NCBI GenBank assembly: GCA_014338405.1
Contig: JTDE01000108.1
Span: forward strand, 41,749 to 105,748
Length of the DNA stretch: 64,000 nt
Reading direction: 5' to 3'
From: Paragonimus skrjabini miyazakii
Lineage: Eukaryota; Platyhelminthes; Trematoda; Plagiorchiida; Troglotrematidae
The translations under genes were made by a program, and so were the position numbers. The notes below the pieces were generated by a model. That model was not told the origin of the DNA, did no database searches, and was given only the letters and a program-made list of their open reading frames with translations. Shown piece after piece: positions 10,990 through 22,190 of the stretch (positions are counted from its first letter, which is position 1; each line of letters starts with the position of its first letter).

Positions 10990-13040
10990 AAGCAAGTTTT
11001 GCTGGTTGCGTTTAGTTTTCGTTCGTATAAACCAACGACTGCAGTCAATTGGCAAAACAGTCGCTGTGCTATGGTGGCATTTTGCTCACTCTTTTCTTCA
11101 ATTTTTTGGCGTAGTTCATGACGAATTTCTCATTTGTTATCCCATCCAAACTTGCATTTGTGTTCTCCCTCTTATCCTCCTAGAGTACAATAATTTATAC
11201 TCCTATGCTGACCTACATGTCTTGTGGTTCCAATATTTTTCCTCCCAGCTTAAATCTTACTGTCGAATTGTCTCTGTTTATGTTTCTAAGTGATTAGGGT
11301 TTCACTTTTGTATCGGCTTAATAACTAGCTCACCAGCAGTGACCGGCTAGTCACGGAGGTTCCATTCAAACACCTTCTGGTTTTATTCATTCAAGTTTAA
11401 ATCGGATATGTGGGGCGTGAGTGAAACCACAAGCGGTGCAGTACACGTCAACTGTATTGGGTGTTATATGCAGACGTTGTTTGACTTCTGTCATTGTGAC
11501 AATCTAACCCGGAACTAATGCTTCCAACCGCCGCTAGAGACGCTATGGTTTAGCCTCTCAATGCACACTGAACTGTGCTATATTAAACCGGAGATTGTGA
11601 TGTGTATGCGGTGAGATGCAACGAAATGTGCTCGGGAGATACACCATGCGGAGAAGTGTCTCTAACTTCTCCACTCAAATTTGACCACCTGTTTTGAACG
11701 CTGAGCTTAATGACTATGTACTCTTCTGGTTGCCAAACACACGAGACAACTGCTGTGCCTTCCAAAAACACATTCAGTCAATTATAAATGGAATATTTCT
11801 TTTTCTCTGCTCATGAAAGCCTAGTTTCGTCCATTTATTTTATCTCAATAACCAAGCTGGCAGGAGCAAACTAACGCTTACCTTATGACACTCTATTGGA
11901 TAAAGTTTCATGGGCTCACAGCCTTTTCATAGTATGAGGTTCCGGAAAGCATAATACAATAAGAAGCAACCATCTTTCGTCCTTCTACTCCGACAAATGT
12001 GGGGAATTTCCTTTCCCATCAACTACTCACTAAACATAATCATTAGTTTGTGTAACATCAACTGTATACTAGATCTGTAGTACTGGTCCTCCAACAAGAG
12101 TCGATCGACTAGATGAAAGAACTAAGTCCAATCACTGACCCACCTAAAAACCAAACAATTCATCACCACTGCTACTATCCACACCATTTTCTGCTTCCCC
12201 ATCTTTACGTTCTATCAAATGTGTTAAATTGGTTCCATGCTTTATTTCTTCAGGTTGACAGGTCCCATCGAGTGATTCATAATCAAAAAGTCTTACTGAT
12301 GATAGATTACCACACAGTTGTTCAATACTCAGTTTTCATTTACGTCGTTTATTTCCGAATACTGATTTTTATTATCACGCGTGCCCGGTGAGTACTAAAA
12401 ACCGCTAAGCGTGATACACATTACGTTGTCTGTGACAATTTAAGTATCCACCGGTTGAAATGCACTGCTCTCGTTTTCAGACGTTTTGGGGTTATGTTAT
12501 AGCAAAAATTGGTTTAGTAAAGCATTAGCTTTACTGTCCAATTCATAACTTTGAGCATGCATGCAAAGTCTCGCTCTTACTACTCGACACTGTAGTCGAA
12601 GTTTGTTACTAATGGCAATACTAGGAATTAAAGGATTCGAATAGCCCTAGAAATCGTACTCAAATTACAATCTCCCACGCAAATAATAAGGAGAAGATCT
12701 CGTACTGGTCGCAGTAAGCAGTTCATACTCGTGAGACAAGAAGCCGAATTTATGGATGTACAACAGTATCAAAGAAATCACAGTATGTCATTGGCTGATC
12801 GGACTTGCACGTACAAATTAACAAACTGTAAGTTAATCAGCGCAACAGAGAACAAAGAAATTAGCGAATAACGGAAGGTGTAACATTGAGGCTGTTTTTC
12901 CAATTCCGATGTGGTATTGGTCTTTTGTTGGATCTCCTATTGTGTCGGGGTTTGGATAAACGGTGAATCGAGTAGATTTTTACCAAAACTCTATGTCAAA
13001 GATACGTACGTAAGATGGACCTAACCATTCCTGCCAACTG
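10990..13040. other. No recognisable feature
   Basis: The sequence is T-rich and intron-like. Open frames at 11006-11293 and 12113-12391 lack motifs. An acceptor-like CTCGTTTTCAG at about 12470-12480 is not followed by a convincing exon. Confidence 0.45.
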
Positions 13041-13043
13041 AAT

Positions 13044-13126
13044 GTGATGGTTAAGCTTGTGAGCCGCGTTGACTGGGAGCTCTATACTGACTAAGATATT
13101 GGTCTTTCCAGGTTCAACCCTGTCTG
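13044..13126 (+). repeat. Possible third tRNA-like relic
   Basis: The pair TGGTTAAGCTTG (A-box-like) and GGTTCAACCCT (B-box-like, about 13110-13120) is spaced as in a class II tRNA with long variable arm. No acceptor stem closes, so it is not a working tRNA. It may be a SINE relic or chance. Confidence 0.25.
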
Positions 13127-13129
13127 AGA

Positions 13130-14985
13130 TGTCTAAGTATATCACCAAGACAAAAGCACTTTTGCTCACAGGTTTGTATATCGCAGTACGGATTTCCTAG
13201 GGATTCTTATATGATGGGGATGAGCGGTCACACTATGCTACTCAAGAGTAGTCAGCCAGAGGAAGTAATGAAATAATTAGCAGAAAATGTGAGAGGAAAC
13301 ATTGGATTGTGTTTGATGTTTTGCATATATTGACATCTCACTGGCAATTTTTCGCACCTTGGGATTATCATTATACTAAAATAAGTACTTACGTTGGAGG
13401 TGTTGTCGCAGTAGATATTATTATTGTCAATTTTCTCAATAAATAATATTTGTGTCATCCATGTTCTTGGCTTACAACACTTAGGTTATGCCTCACAGCC
13501 CAATACACATGCAGCAAAACCATGTTTATAGTTGTGAACTTGCTATCTGTCGCTTACAAGCAAACGGCGTTAGAAAAGGTACCCTCAAACAAAACAGTGT
13601 TCCAACCATCCACTGTTTGGTTGTTATCTCTGTCGCAGTATTTTGTGTGATTGGAACACCTTTACATATTTTTAGAAGGTTCATTCAACGTAAAATACAA
13701 CCAGTGTGCAACCAGAGTGCACAACATCAGTTGAAATAACAAGTAACTGTCTTATCCACTGCCCCACACCCATGGATGGGATTTCCTTCTCGCAGCCAGT
13801 TGAGCCAGATTTTTGAGTGAACGAAAACAGGTAGGGTACTCGAAATGAAACACGTACTTTGTTGCCTCATAAGTCAAGTGTTTAAACCAGTGACTCTGGA
13901 TGAAGCTCAAAAACCTAGCTTTGTTCTTTTGCATGCTCATCTGGGATGTGTTCGGATTTATCGTAGTCCTCACACACGAATACATTCTTCTACATATTCT
14001 TTCTCTTTTGCTCCAATCTTTTACTCTTCAGGCCGGGAAAACTAGCAAACATTGATACTTTTAATATCCATACACTACAACAGCCCGCTTTGGTGAGCAC
14101 TGGCTCGATTCTCGAACTCGATATATAAAGTATCTCTGAAAAGCTCATTTACGGTCCTGCCGTTGTCAATTATTTGACTTCGCTCTTGGATAACGCCATG
14201 AATCAGCAGATCTTCCTCTGAGTCTCTGGTGATAATGAAGCAAAATCTTTCAGATAAGCTGGAATTGAGATTGTACTGAGCACTAGGGTTGAAGAAAACT
14301 TGACTGAGTGAATTCTATGGTACGTCTGCCTATGTATCATTAGATTAAACGTATTGATTACTGTCTTTCACTAAAAACCGAAAAGGTCGGTGCTTATTTG
14401 CTGAATGTGTATGTGCTCCAATAAATGGCAGTTCCGACTGTGTCAGGAAAACCACCTATGATGTCCTGTTTAATTTTCTGATAGAATCAAAACATGCGGA
14501 CATAATTGTGTCCGGGTGTGAATTCACAACTTGACCATGTTAATTCAAAACAGAAACATCTAGGTGGCTTGCTGAATGTCCAAATACGGTACATTGTCAA
14601 AAGATGTCAGCTGGTTTATTTGTGTGCCTCTGACAGTCACTATCTATTGAGTTGCACGTTATGCTACAAAAGACGGCAATATGTGACGTGAACCCTAATC
14701 ATAGGGGCCAATTGACCATTTTGCAGTAAGCTGTTAGTAGCGCCAATTTGTATAGATTGTTGTTCAGTTTGGCTTAACAACCCTGATTTAGATCATACGG
14801 TTGTACTTTCCTACTTCGTTCGACCGCGTGTAAATTATACGTTTGTGAATATGCGTTCATTTAAGTAGTGAATGATAGGGATGTGCGAAAACGCAGACAG
14901 TCGATCTGCTCTTGTCACAACAGTGAAGTACACCAATTGGATACCGGGTAAAAATTTTAACGTTTAACAAACGGATCCCTACGAT
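13130..14985. other. No recognisable feature
   Basis: Only short, motif-free open frames are present (for example 13488-13739 and 14506-14691). Confidence 0.45.
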
Positions 14986-14987
14986 CC

Positions 14988-15330
14988 CTGCCAAACTACT
15001 TATTGATAACACAATTTCTATGCTTAACAGTGACGTTAGTGGATTCCAGCGTGAAGTGTTCGAGAAATCCTGCTGAGGCAGTCGATCCCCTCGATCATTT
15101 GGTGAATTCCATATGAGGCAGTGGGACGGGTGATTAGCCGAGTCCAAATGTGAAATTTCCGAGCTCCTGGCGTTGCTTCGTAGCTCAGCTGGTAGAGCAC
15201 TTGTCGTGTTGAGGTATGGTGCTTTTGTTTCTGTTTTGAATCCAGCCGAAGTTCTGACTCTTCACAACTGGATCTCATCTAAAATCACAAATCTGCCAAA
15301 CTACTTATTACTAACATTACGAATACGGCA
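14988..15330 (+). mobile_element. SINE-2 copy with tRNA-like segment at 15174-15253
   Basis: The unit begins with ACTACTTATTGATAACAC, followed by GTGGATTCCAGCGTGAAG, the AATTCCATATG block and GTCCAAATGTGAAATTTCC, then a tRNA-like segment. That segment has a perfect A box (TAGCTCAGCTGG), a slightly altered B box (TTTTGAATCC) and a closing 7-bp acceptor-like pair (TGCTTCG with CGAAGTT). The tail GGATCTCATCTAAAATC is followed by CTGCCAAACTACTTATTAC, the same words that precede the unit at 14988, which suggests units once lay head to tail. RNA polymerase III promoters of this kind drive SINE transcription; activity here is unknown. Confidence 0.8.
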
Positions 15331-16431
15331 GAGGTGGATTATGGCAGATTCAACAGAGTTGACCAACAAGTGTGTGCTGACTCTTCTGACTCTGGACAAG
15401 GCACAGACCACCGTGAATTGAAATGCAAACTTACCAAGAGTGTGCTTGAGAACCGTGAAGCATACTGAACTAAGCAAGTCAAACTGGATGAAAAGGCGTT
15501 TCTTTTTAGTTTTCTCTGATGCACTGTTTCCTGTTTCTTGGTGCATTGATTGTCTACGGGTGTAAATAAAGATGGATCATGAATTTACCGCATTTATTCC
15601 GACTAGACAATTTGAGGAATAATACAACTGGCATGAGGCTACTGTGAACGGCGATGATTGTATTGTTGTTTATGACATTTCAGAGCATTTGGGAGAAATA
15701 GGTTGCGGCGTGTTAGCATATGGTTCGGTCACGTAAGTGGCAAACATAAACTATGCACATTATACTTGACAAACAAATAGACACAGACTGGAAGTGGACA
15801 TACACTCACACCAACTATTATGCCATCAACATAGCGACAACCCGATAGGTCATTTTAAACACTTTTATGCATACAACGTCGGTTGATTAGCTCTGATCAG
15901 CATAGCTTGGCTAAATATCAACAATCTTGGACTCTGCTTGTGTAAGTTAAGTGGGCAGGAGAGTGAACTTGGTGATCTGTTGTCAATAGGTGTTTAGCAA
16001 TCAGTGACTTAAGATTTTGATCAACAAATTCACCGGTATGGAGAAGTAAAGCTATCAGTCGTCTTAACCATTTTGGGATGTGTTCTTTTACTTGTTAAGG
16101 CAGCTGTTTAGCTGTTATGCTTAGGTAAACGTTACTGCAACTGCAAATGAACTGGTAGACAATCTGAAACAGAGGACAGCTAGCAAACCTACGTTTGCCA
16201 TGGTGTTGACAAAATTATACTTGATGTGTTTGTGTGCGCAAAGATTCTCTGTCTGTATTTGTCTGTCTTATATAATCTGTGTTTTGTGGATGTGACTGAT
16301 AGGTATGGACGAACTGTTAATACATTGCAATTAATGCCTTCTTTCAGTCCTGATGAACGATAAATAGACAGATATGATTTTACTAATAAAAAATACGTGT
16401 TAATATCTAACGATTATTCTCTCTCTTTCAG
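15331..16431. other. No recognisable feature (possible intron)
   Basis: Nothing supported was seen. The last 25 bases form a pyrimidine tract and CAG leading into the candidate exon at 16432. Confidence 0.4.
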
Positions 16432-16641
16432 GTATATTATGAAGCTCGACCCCAAGTTTTTGATGAAATTTCTGACGATCCTCCTTTGCAGAACGAAGTA
16501 CATTTGGTGCTTAAATTAGCAAATCGTGATAAAACGCCAGATTTTGGTCTTCTACATCTGGCCCATTTCAGAGATGGTGGTGGTGACAGATTGTTACTCC
16601 AACTGGCCACTCCATGTCGTTCTCTATGGGAGTCTGAATAG
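16432..16641 (+). CDS. Candidate 3'-terminal coding exon, unknown protein
   Basis: A clear acceptor (ATTCTCTCTCTTTCAG) is followed by 69 open codons and a TAG. The translation starts VYYEARPQVFDEISDDPPLQ and continues through a LVLKLANRDKTPDFGLLHLA region, then a glycine-rich RDGGGDRLL and an end at LWESE. The balanced use of charged and hydrophobic residues is more protein-like than the surrounding frames. I do not recognise the family. Alternative internal GT donors exist (for example after the RDG codons), so the exon could end before the stop. Upstream exons were not identified. Confidence 0.45.
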   Translation, partial: VYYEARPQVFDEISDDPPLQNEVHLVLKLANRDKTPDFGLLHLAHFRDGGGDRLLLQLATPCRSLWESE

Positions 16642-17480
16642 ATGCCACATGATTGATGTACATAAACATTCACTTAAAAACGGTATCAGAACCTCACGTT
16701 ACATCCTGTCTCTATCTTATCAAGATATTCAAGTGTCTCTTAATGGGGTGGATTCTGAAACCCATATAACCAGGTCAGAGAGGACCAGATAAGTTTCCAC
16801 CCTGGTTACGAGTGTATCGATCAACTCGTTAACTTCCAACAGATACGGGTGCATCGGTACTTCTTTTCTCAGCCAATTTTCGCTGCGTTGTTAAACTTGA
16901 CTGGTGTTCTTGATTTAGCTGCCGGACATACTCTTCAGGGCTGTCTTCATCTGAGGGGACCTTCAGTGAAGCAAATCACTTTATTGAATCCATCATATGC
17001 CTACTCTTTTGGTCTGTGAGTTATCCAGTTCTCTAGCTCGGAGATCTAGCTTAAACGGTTTAATGAACTTCGAGCAGTTGGAGCAGCTGGGCTGTGCAAG
17101 TCAGAGCACTGGGTGGGCTGAAGGTCAGTATTGACCATCTCCGTGTATTGTAACGCGCGAACGCTTGGTATCTGGACTTTTGCAGACCAGTAACTGCATC
17201 AGTTCGGGTAGGTCGACTGATCGAGCCCAAAGCGTAAGCTTGACCACGGAAGTTGTTTATTGTCATATATCAATTGGACATGACGAGAAATGACATCATG
17301 GCAGTCATGTGCAACCGTCCGCATGACCTGTATAGCCTTGTTATCGATTACATAGAACCAATTTCTTTGCTGAACTGTCCCACACGGAACATGTGCGCGA
17401 TTCCCGTTGTAAATGCCAATCTCTACCTTTCTGGACACTAAAGACAGCCATCAACTTTAACCAGTGCTTTGTGTTGTACT
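16642..17480. other. No recognisable feature
   Basis: Motif-free frames only. A weak tRNA-like A-box word (TAGCGCAGCTGG at about 17487-17498) is the only thing noted before the next SINE. Confidence 0.4.
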
Positions 17481-17737
17481 ACTCATTAGCGCAGCTGGTT
17501 AGTGCAGGTGAGCCCGCCTGTGTCAGAGCTGTCAATCCCACATAAACGGACAATTTATTCCAGTCAGCTCGAGCCTATAAAGTCAGCTCTGACGGTTCAC
17601 CGTTTTAGCTTTCAATCATTGATATTCAGGCTGTGAAAACCAGCTGACAAAAGGCTCGGTTTTTTGGCTTTTATTTTGACTCTAACAATTAAGAGATATG
17701 ACCAGACAGGACAATCAGTTGCTCTGTGCATCTTAAA

Positions 17738-17988
17738 TTTCAAGTTGAACATCACCCACAATTGACCGCAGCGGTCGCATCCCCATAGACTTTCCAGTCG
17801 ACCCCTTTCAAAAAGAATCACTAGACTCGAGTTTTGCTCTCATTAGAGCTCGTCAGTAGTGCATATCATCGCCACTGCCGGGACTTGAACCACGCACATG
17901 CTGTTCATGAGCAGGCAACCGTGTTTATCACTGCGCCATTGACCTCACGTTAGGCACGACCGAATTATCATATGTGAACGCTCAACCA
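17738..17988 (-). mobile_element. Hammerhead-SINE copy B (minus)
   Basis: It is nearly full length for the central and 3' parts. On the minus strand it has the tRNA-like segment (A-box TGGCGCAGTG followed by an A here for G-rich consensus, B-box GGTTCAAGTCC), the hammerhead region and the conserved 3' block ending in GTTCAACTTG. It lacks the 5' leader seen in copy C. Boundaries were judged by comparison with the other copies. Confidence 0.85.
17818..17862 (-). ncRNA. Hammerhead ribozyme, inactivated (G12 to A)
   Basis: Same fold as the intact copy at 19046-19090: stem I GCACUA pairing with UAGUG, core CUGACGA, stem II GCUC/GAGC. The GAAA box reads AAAA, so the general-base guanine G12 is lost, and the outermost pair of stem I is broken. 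It is predicted to be inactive. Confidence 0.8.
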
Positions 17989-18985
17989 GTAACCGTGTCT
18001 CCATTTCCAACGGATTATTCCACAGAAAGAATGTCGTGTGGTTTTCACAAAATATACAAGTAGTTCTACACTGTAGTCTGCACCTGTCCGACCATCCAGA
18101 CCGCAAATCACTCCATTAACAACAGTCGAGGATGTGTGCGGAACATTTTGCAAACCAGACTGTTAAACATAGGTTCAAGTGGACTTGACACAATGTATAA
18201 ATTTTGCACCTCTCAAATACACCTGTTTGGATAAAACACCGCAATGGAGGTAGCTGTGTCAGTACCGACTGTTTGACGTGTTTCAATCGGAGGCTTATTT
18301 CTTGACGAATAGGTCAGGTTTATCTGAATAAACTGCGTGTAGAACTGTCTGGGAGGTTTATTAATAAAAGTGTACATTGATTTTGATGTCATTTATTCTA
18401 CTTTCCTGCACTGATCACCGCGGTAAATCGCTGTAGTACTTGGGATAACAGTGTTGTTGGCCCTAGTGACGCGATCGATTTAGATAGGTCTTTACTTCGC
18501 CCAGAATATTCATGGCAAGACTCAGTTGCCATACGCATGCAAAGTGTGTGTTTGGCTTGATGCGTGGTCCGAACCTTAGGAGAAACAGGAGCGAGCAAAA
18601 CCACGTTTAGTTTAGGCCTGTCTTGTGCAATCCGCCCTGCGGACCACCCGATGCACTTGTCTGTCTTTCATAAAAGTATTCTAATCACAACACCTCCAAA
18701 TGGGCTGACCAATTATTGGCACCACGCGACAACCGACGCTATTCTTTCAACGCAGTGACAATAAACCAATCGCTGCTGCTTACATCATAAATTGTTTGGA
18801 TAAAGTATTCGCACCAGTGAACTGTGGTGAGAGAAACCTCAGGGATTTTCTGATTTGGCTTTAGTGAACTTGGTTTGTGGAAACAATCTAGAGACGCTGA
18901 AAGCGAACGTTGTAGAAGTTTGCTGAGCTAAAACGAATTCAGCACTTCAGCTGGTGCAGAAAAAGCTCTGGCAAAGAAACACTGC

Positions 18986-19330
18986 ATTATTGATCGCAGC
19001 TGTCGCATTCCCATAGACTTTCCAGTCGACCCCTTTCGAAAAGAAGCACTAGACTCGAGTTTCGCTCTCATTAGAGCTCGTCAGTAGTGCATATCATCGC
19101 CACTGCCGGGACTTGAACCACGCACATGCTGCTCATGAGCAGGTAACCGTGTTTACCACTGCGCCATTGACCTCACGTTAGGCACGACCGAATTATCATA
19201 TGTGAACGCTCAACCATTTTCGCTTGTGAGTAATGATCAGATTGCCTGATCGTCTCGATAACCCCGCAGGGTTATCGATTGGAGTTAATAGGACAGTTAC
19301 TAGCTATGTACGACTCTATATTATATTGCA
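18986..19330 (-). mobile_element. Hammerhead-SINE copy C (minus), most complete
   Basis: Read on the minus strand: a 5' leader with a small internal inversion around GATAACCCTGCGGGGTTATC, the word ATGATAATTCGGTCGTGCC, then a tRNA-like RNA polymerase III promoter (A box at 19156-19166, B box at 19109-19119, a normal 36-base spacing). An intact hammerhead follows (19046-19090), then the 3' block with CTTTTCGAAAGGGG and GTCTATGGGAATGCG. It is almost identical to copy D, including the small inversion and the ATATTATATTGCA end. This architecture matches the Sm-alpha SINE-like family of schistosomes; the transfer of that name is by structure only. Confidence 0.85.
19046..19090 (-). ncRNA. Intact type I hammerhead ribozyme
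   Basis: On the minus strand, 45 nt read: stem I GCACUA; core CUGACGA; stem II GCUC, loop UAAUGA, GAGC; core GAA; stem III ACUC/GAGU; cleavage site after GUC; stem I return UAGUGC. Every invariant position is present and all pairs are Watson-Crick. Stem III is a loop-less 4-bp palindrome, so a single molecule can hardly close it; such hammerheads are known to work as dimers or in tandem transcripts. Cleavage would fall between 19052 and 19051 on the plus-strand numbering. It lies directly after the tRNA-like segment of the SINE. Confidence 0.9.
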
Positions 19331-19779
19331 TGTTATCAGCCATGTCTCAGGGTAGCCAGAACGAAATTATCGGGAAATATTTTGAAAACAGACAGTGCAC
19401 ACGGAGTAATTTGAACCAGTTCACAGGATTGGCTGTTTGCCCCCAAATTAATGCTCACTTCAAATATGTCAATATTTGTCCATACGTAAACCTTGATTCG
19501 GCGACAACTGGTAGACAGCACTAGAAGTTACATTTATTGCTCGCCGATCACGCTACAGTGAATCACGTGATCTACCACTTGGAAAGTGAAGTTCCCATGA
19601 TTGTCTGAGTACACTTCGCACAGAAACGTGGACGGATCATTAAACTGACATCCACAGCTTTGTTTCACTTAGGCGAAAGCGGAACTTGCTTCGTTCTTTG
19701 ACATCCCACATCAGAAGGCTCTGTTCGGAGGACACACCGGAAGTCGAAATTCATTTTTTTCACTAATACCTTAGGACAA

Positions 19780-20760
19780 ACGACCTGAAACAGTCACCAT
19801 TTCTATACCTTATTTCTATGACGTACAAGGTGCTTTGACGAACAAGGGATACTTGGAAGATTTCAGCTGTGTGGTTGATGAAGCCGTGAAACTAGATAGC
19901 CTAATTGTTGTGACGAGCACAGCACATCCTGTTCTCAACTTTACTTTTGAAGCCGAGGAAAATGGACTAGTATCCTTCCTGGACGTGACATGGAATCCTT
20001 TTGCAGACCGCTGAGTTCAGAGATGTATTCACAGAAATGGGACTTGGAAAAGCCAGTATACTCACTTTTCAAGTCACGTACCCCGTTTGTAGTTCAACAT
20101 ACAGAGCTATGGGGATATACACTAACGACATGCATGATGCAGAAATGGTGTTTTAACGTTGGATTTTCACAGAGAACGCCTACCCTGTAAATTACGTGGA
20201 TAGACATATGAAACTGACAGAACCGAAATTTAAGCTCTCACTTACGAAAAAGAAGTTGGTTTGCGTGACAATAGGCTACGAAGGAGAGCCGTTGGTAGGA
20301 TTGGTAACTCGTATAAGAAATAACGCAATTGCAAAGACCTACAGTGTTGCACAACCGCGAATCTTATTCAGATCTAACCCGGTAGTCCGCGTACAACTCA
20401 AAGGTACATTGCCTAAATGTGCGACCTTATATTATATCTACTCTATCACATGTTCCTATGAAGCAGGTTACGTCGGTCGCACAACCAGGTGACATTCTCA
20501 GGGGATACGTGAGTAGCACCCTATATGGCTGATGAAAGGCGAGGTGAAGTCCCTTCCGAGTGCAATTCTGGCGCGCCTTGTTGACTTAGGGCACTAAGTT
20601 TTGCCGGATGTGGTTTTCAAGCCCATTAACCGTCTGCCCAATTGTCAAATTTTGTATTCTGGTCACCACGAGAACGATCGAAATTCGATTGCACAATCCA
20701 CAGTAGTGCGCTCAGAAGTAATTGGTTCAGGCCCTGCGGTTACCATGGCTCCCCCCCCGG
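19780..20760 (+). mobile_element. Penelope-like element remnant 1 (RT end plus GIY-YIG endonuclease)
   Basis: RT remains include YLEDF at 19850-19864, a decayed YxDD catalytic box (first Asp to Glu), then LNFTFEAEENG and SFLDV (19933-19987), the palm-to-thumb signature of PLEs. HRNGTWKSQYTHF follows near 20030. The linker (20196-20440) includes RSNPVVRVQLKGTLPKC. The endonuclease starts IYSITCSYEAGYVGRTTR (20437-20490), is broken by a frameshift and stop, and its C-terminal parts (KGEVKSLPSAILARLVDLGH; LVQALRLPW) can be followed to about 20745. At least three frameshifts make it inactive. GIY-YIG endonucleases are the hallmark of this class. Confidence 0.85.
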
Positions 20761-20888
20761 TACCCACTTGACACCTTTGGTCCCGTAATTTTCTTCTAGT
20801 CCACAAACGTGTGATGTAATTATGTGACCAGTTGACCTTGCTTTTGCTCATTTTAAAACCGTGATGATAAAAATGTTGTGTAATTGGC

Positions 20889-20915
20889 CCGATGATGAAT
20901 AACCGAAAACGTACT
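20889..20915 (+). ncRNA. Decayed hammerhead-like motif behind PLE remnant 1
   Basis: The order CCGATGA, an 8-nt spacer and CGAAAACGTAC recalls the CUGAUGA...CGAAACGU core of hammerheads that sit in PLE terminal repeats. U4 is C, stem II does not pair and the GAAA box has an extra A, so it cannot be active. UUGGC just upstream and GCCAA downstream could pair as a stem. Chance is quite possible. Confidence 0.3.
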
Positions 20916-21066
20916 GTTCGCCAAAACACCTTTTACTTCTATTGAGTTTTTTGAGCTATTTGAGGGGCTGAAACACTCTAGGAATCCCACCACATTCCTA
21001 TGCTGGAAAGAAATCGATGTTCCTCACTCTCCCGTTCATAGGGGACATAAACGTCGAACAATTTAA

Positions 21067-21525
21067 TTGACGCTTGCAGCAGTTCATAAAGCAGATTTTC
21101 CTTGCTGCGTCATCGTAGCGATGGTTCACTTCTTGACCTATGTTCAGAATGTCTTAACGGCAGGCTACTCGTTCACGACTCGTCAGTACTTGCTCACTCT
21201 GTCATTTCTTGCCATTATGCGACAGATTATGTCGGTCGAACAACTAGACGTCTGTCCAGACAGATTATCGAATATCATCCAGTTTGGGTTGGAACCGAAA
21301 TTGAAAACCACTCACAAGTCCAGACATGTGACATCTTGCTGTGAACACCCATCAAATAGACTTGTCGAAAGCTTAACCGGTTGCACTTTATGTTCCAGTA
21401 AATCACCACAACATTATCAGAGAGCAGATTTTGACGATGGCTGAATTGGTCGCATGCAGACTACCTAATCTAGTGTTCTGTCCACAAACTCTTTGCTTAG
21501 ACTGCATAACTCCTGTGGCCTAAAA
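21067..21525 (+). mobile_element. Penelope-like element remnant 2 (GIY-YIG end only)
   Basis: A second endonuclease end in the same orientation as remnant 1. Near 21228-21275 it reads YVGRTTRRLSRQIIEYHP, the YIG-equivalent strand plus the following arginine helix. The C-terminal piece EQILTMAELVACRLPNLVF (about 21419-21475) is the conserved tail of these domains. Frames change at least twice. About 760 bp separate the equivalent motifs of remnants 1 and 2, so this is either a tandem partial copy, as PLEs often produce, or an independent insertion. Confidence 0.75.
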
Positions 21526-21683
21526 TGGTCCCTACATCTCACCCACCCACTTTCACGCATGGAACAGACCTCGGTGATAGGATGTAAATCTGTGTTCTGA
21601 ACAGTAAATGACAACTAATTAAGTGAGAATTACTGACAAGTGAGGCAAACTGGTATTCGAGGAGACCTGATTAAGAAGAAACG

Positions 21684-21935
21684 GGAATTCGACTGGACTT
21701 GAACCAGTGACAGAAACATATTGTCCAAACGCGGCAGGTGTTCCACCAACTGAACTATAGAGCCAAACCAGAAGCTCAGAACTCTCGAAGTTGGACTCAG
21801 TTACTCGTCCAATACTGTGTTATGTGGAATCAACCAAAGGGTCCGACAGACTGACTATCCAGATAGGTTTTTCAATCATTTCACGCTGGAATCCATCAAC
21901 ACCAGCGATGAACAATGAAATCGTATTACTGAGAG
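21684..21935 (-). mobile_element. SINE-2 copy, left arm of head-to-head pair
   Basis: On the minus strand this runs from the unit start (CTCAGTAATACGATTTC) through GATTCCAGCGTGAA to a decayed tRNA-like end with the B-box GGTTCAAGTCC. It abuts an opposite copy at about 21936. Confidence 0.75.
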
Positions 21936-22190
21936 GCTGGTGGATTCCAGCGTGAACCAGTTGAGTAAATCATGCGCTAGCAGGCAGTCCTCTGGAGGAG
22001 TTGATAAACTCCATATGAAACAGGGGACTGAGTGGGTAACTGAGTCGATTTGTGAAATTTTCGAGCTCCCAGCCTGGCCTTGTAGCTCAGCTGGTAGAAG
22101 ACTCGGCGCGTCTGGGAATGCGGTATCTGTCGTTGGTTCGAATCCATCCTAAGTCCATGCTTTTTGAACTGGATTTCCTCTAAGGCTATC
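21936..22190 (+). mobile_element. SINE-2 copy, right arm, tRNA-like at 22076-22155
   Basis: It begins within the unit at GGTGGATTCCAGCGTGAACC, then has AACTCCATATG and the tRNA-like part with A box TAGCTCAGCTGG and a perfect B box GGTTCGAATCC. The acceptor pairing is partly lost. Confidence 0.8.

Noticed and set aside
14988..15253. tRNA-like segments of SINE-2 as true tRNA genes
   Set aside because: A and B boxes and acceptor/T stems survive, but the anticodon arm is expanded and does not fold, and they recur inside a dispersed repeat.
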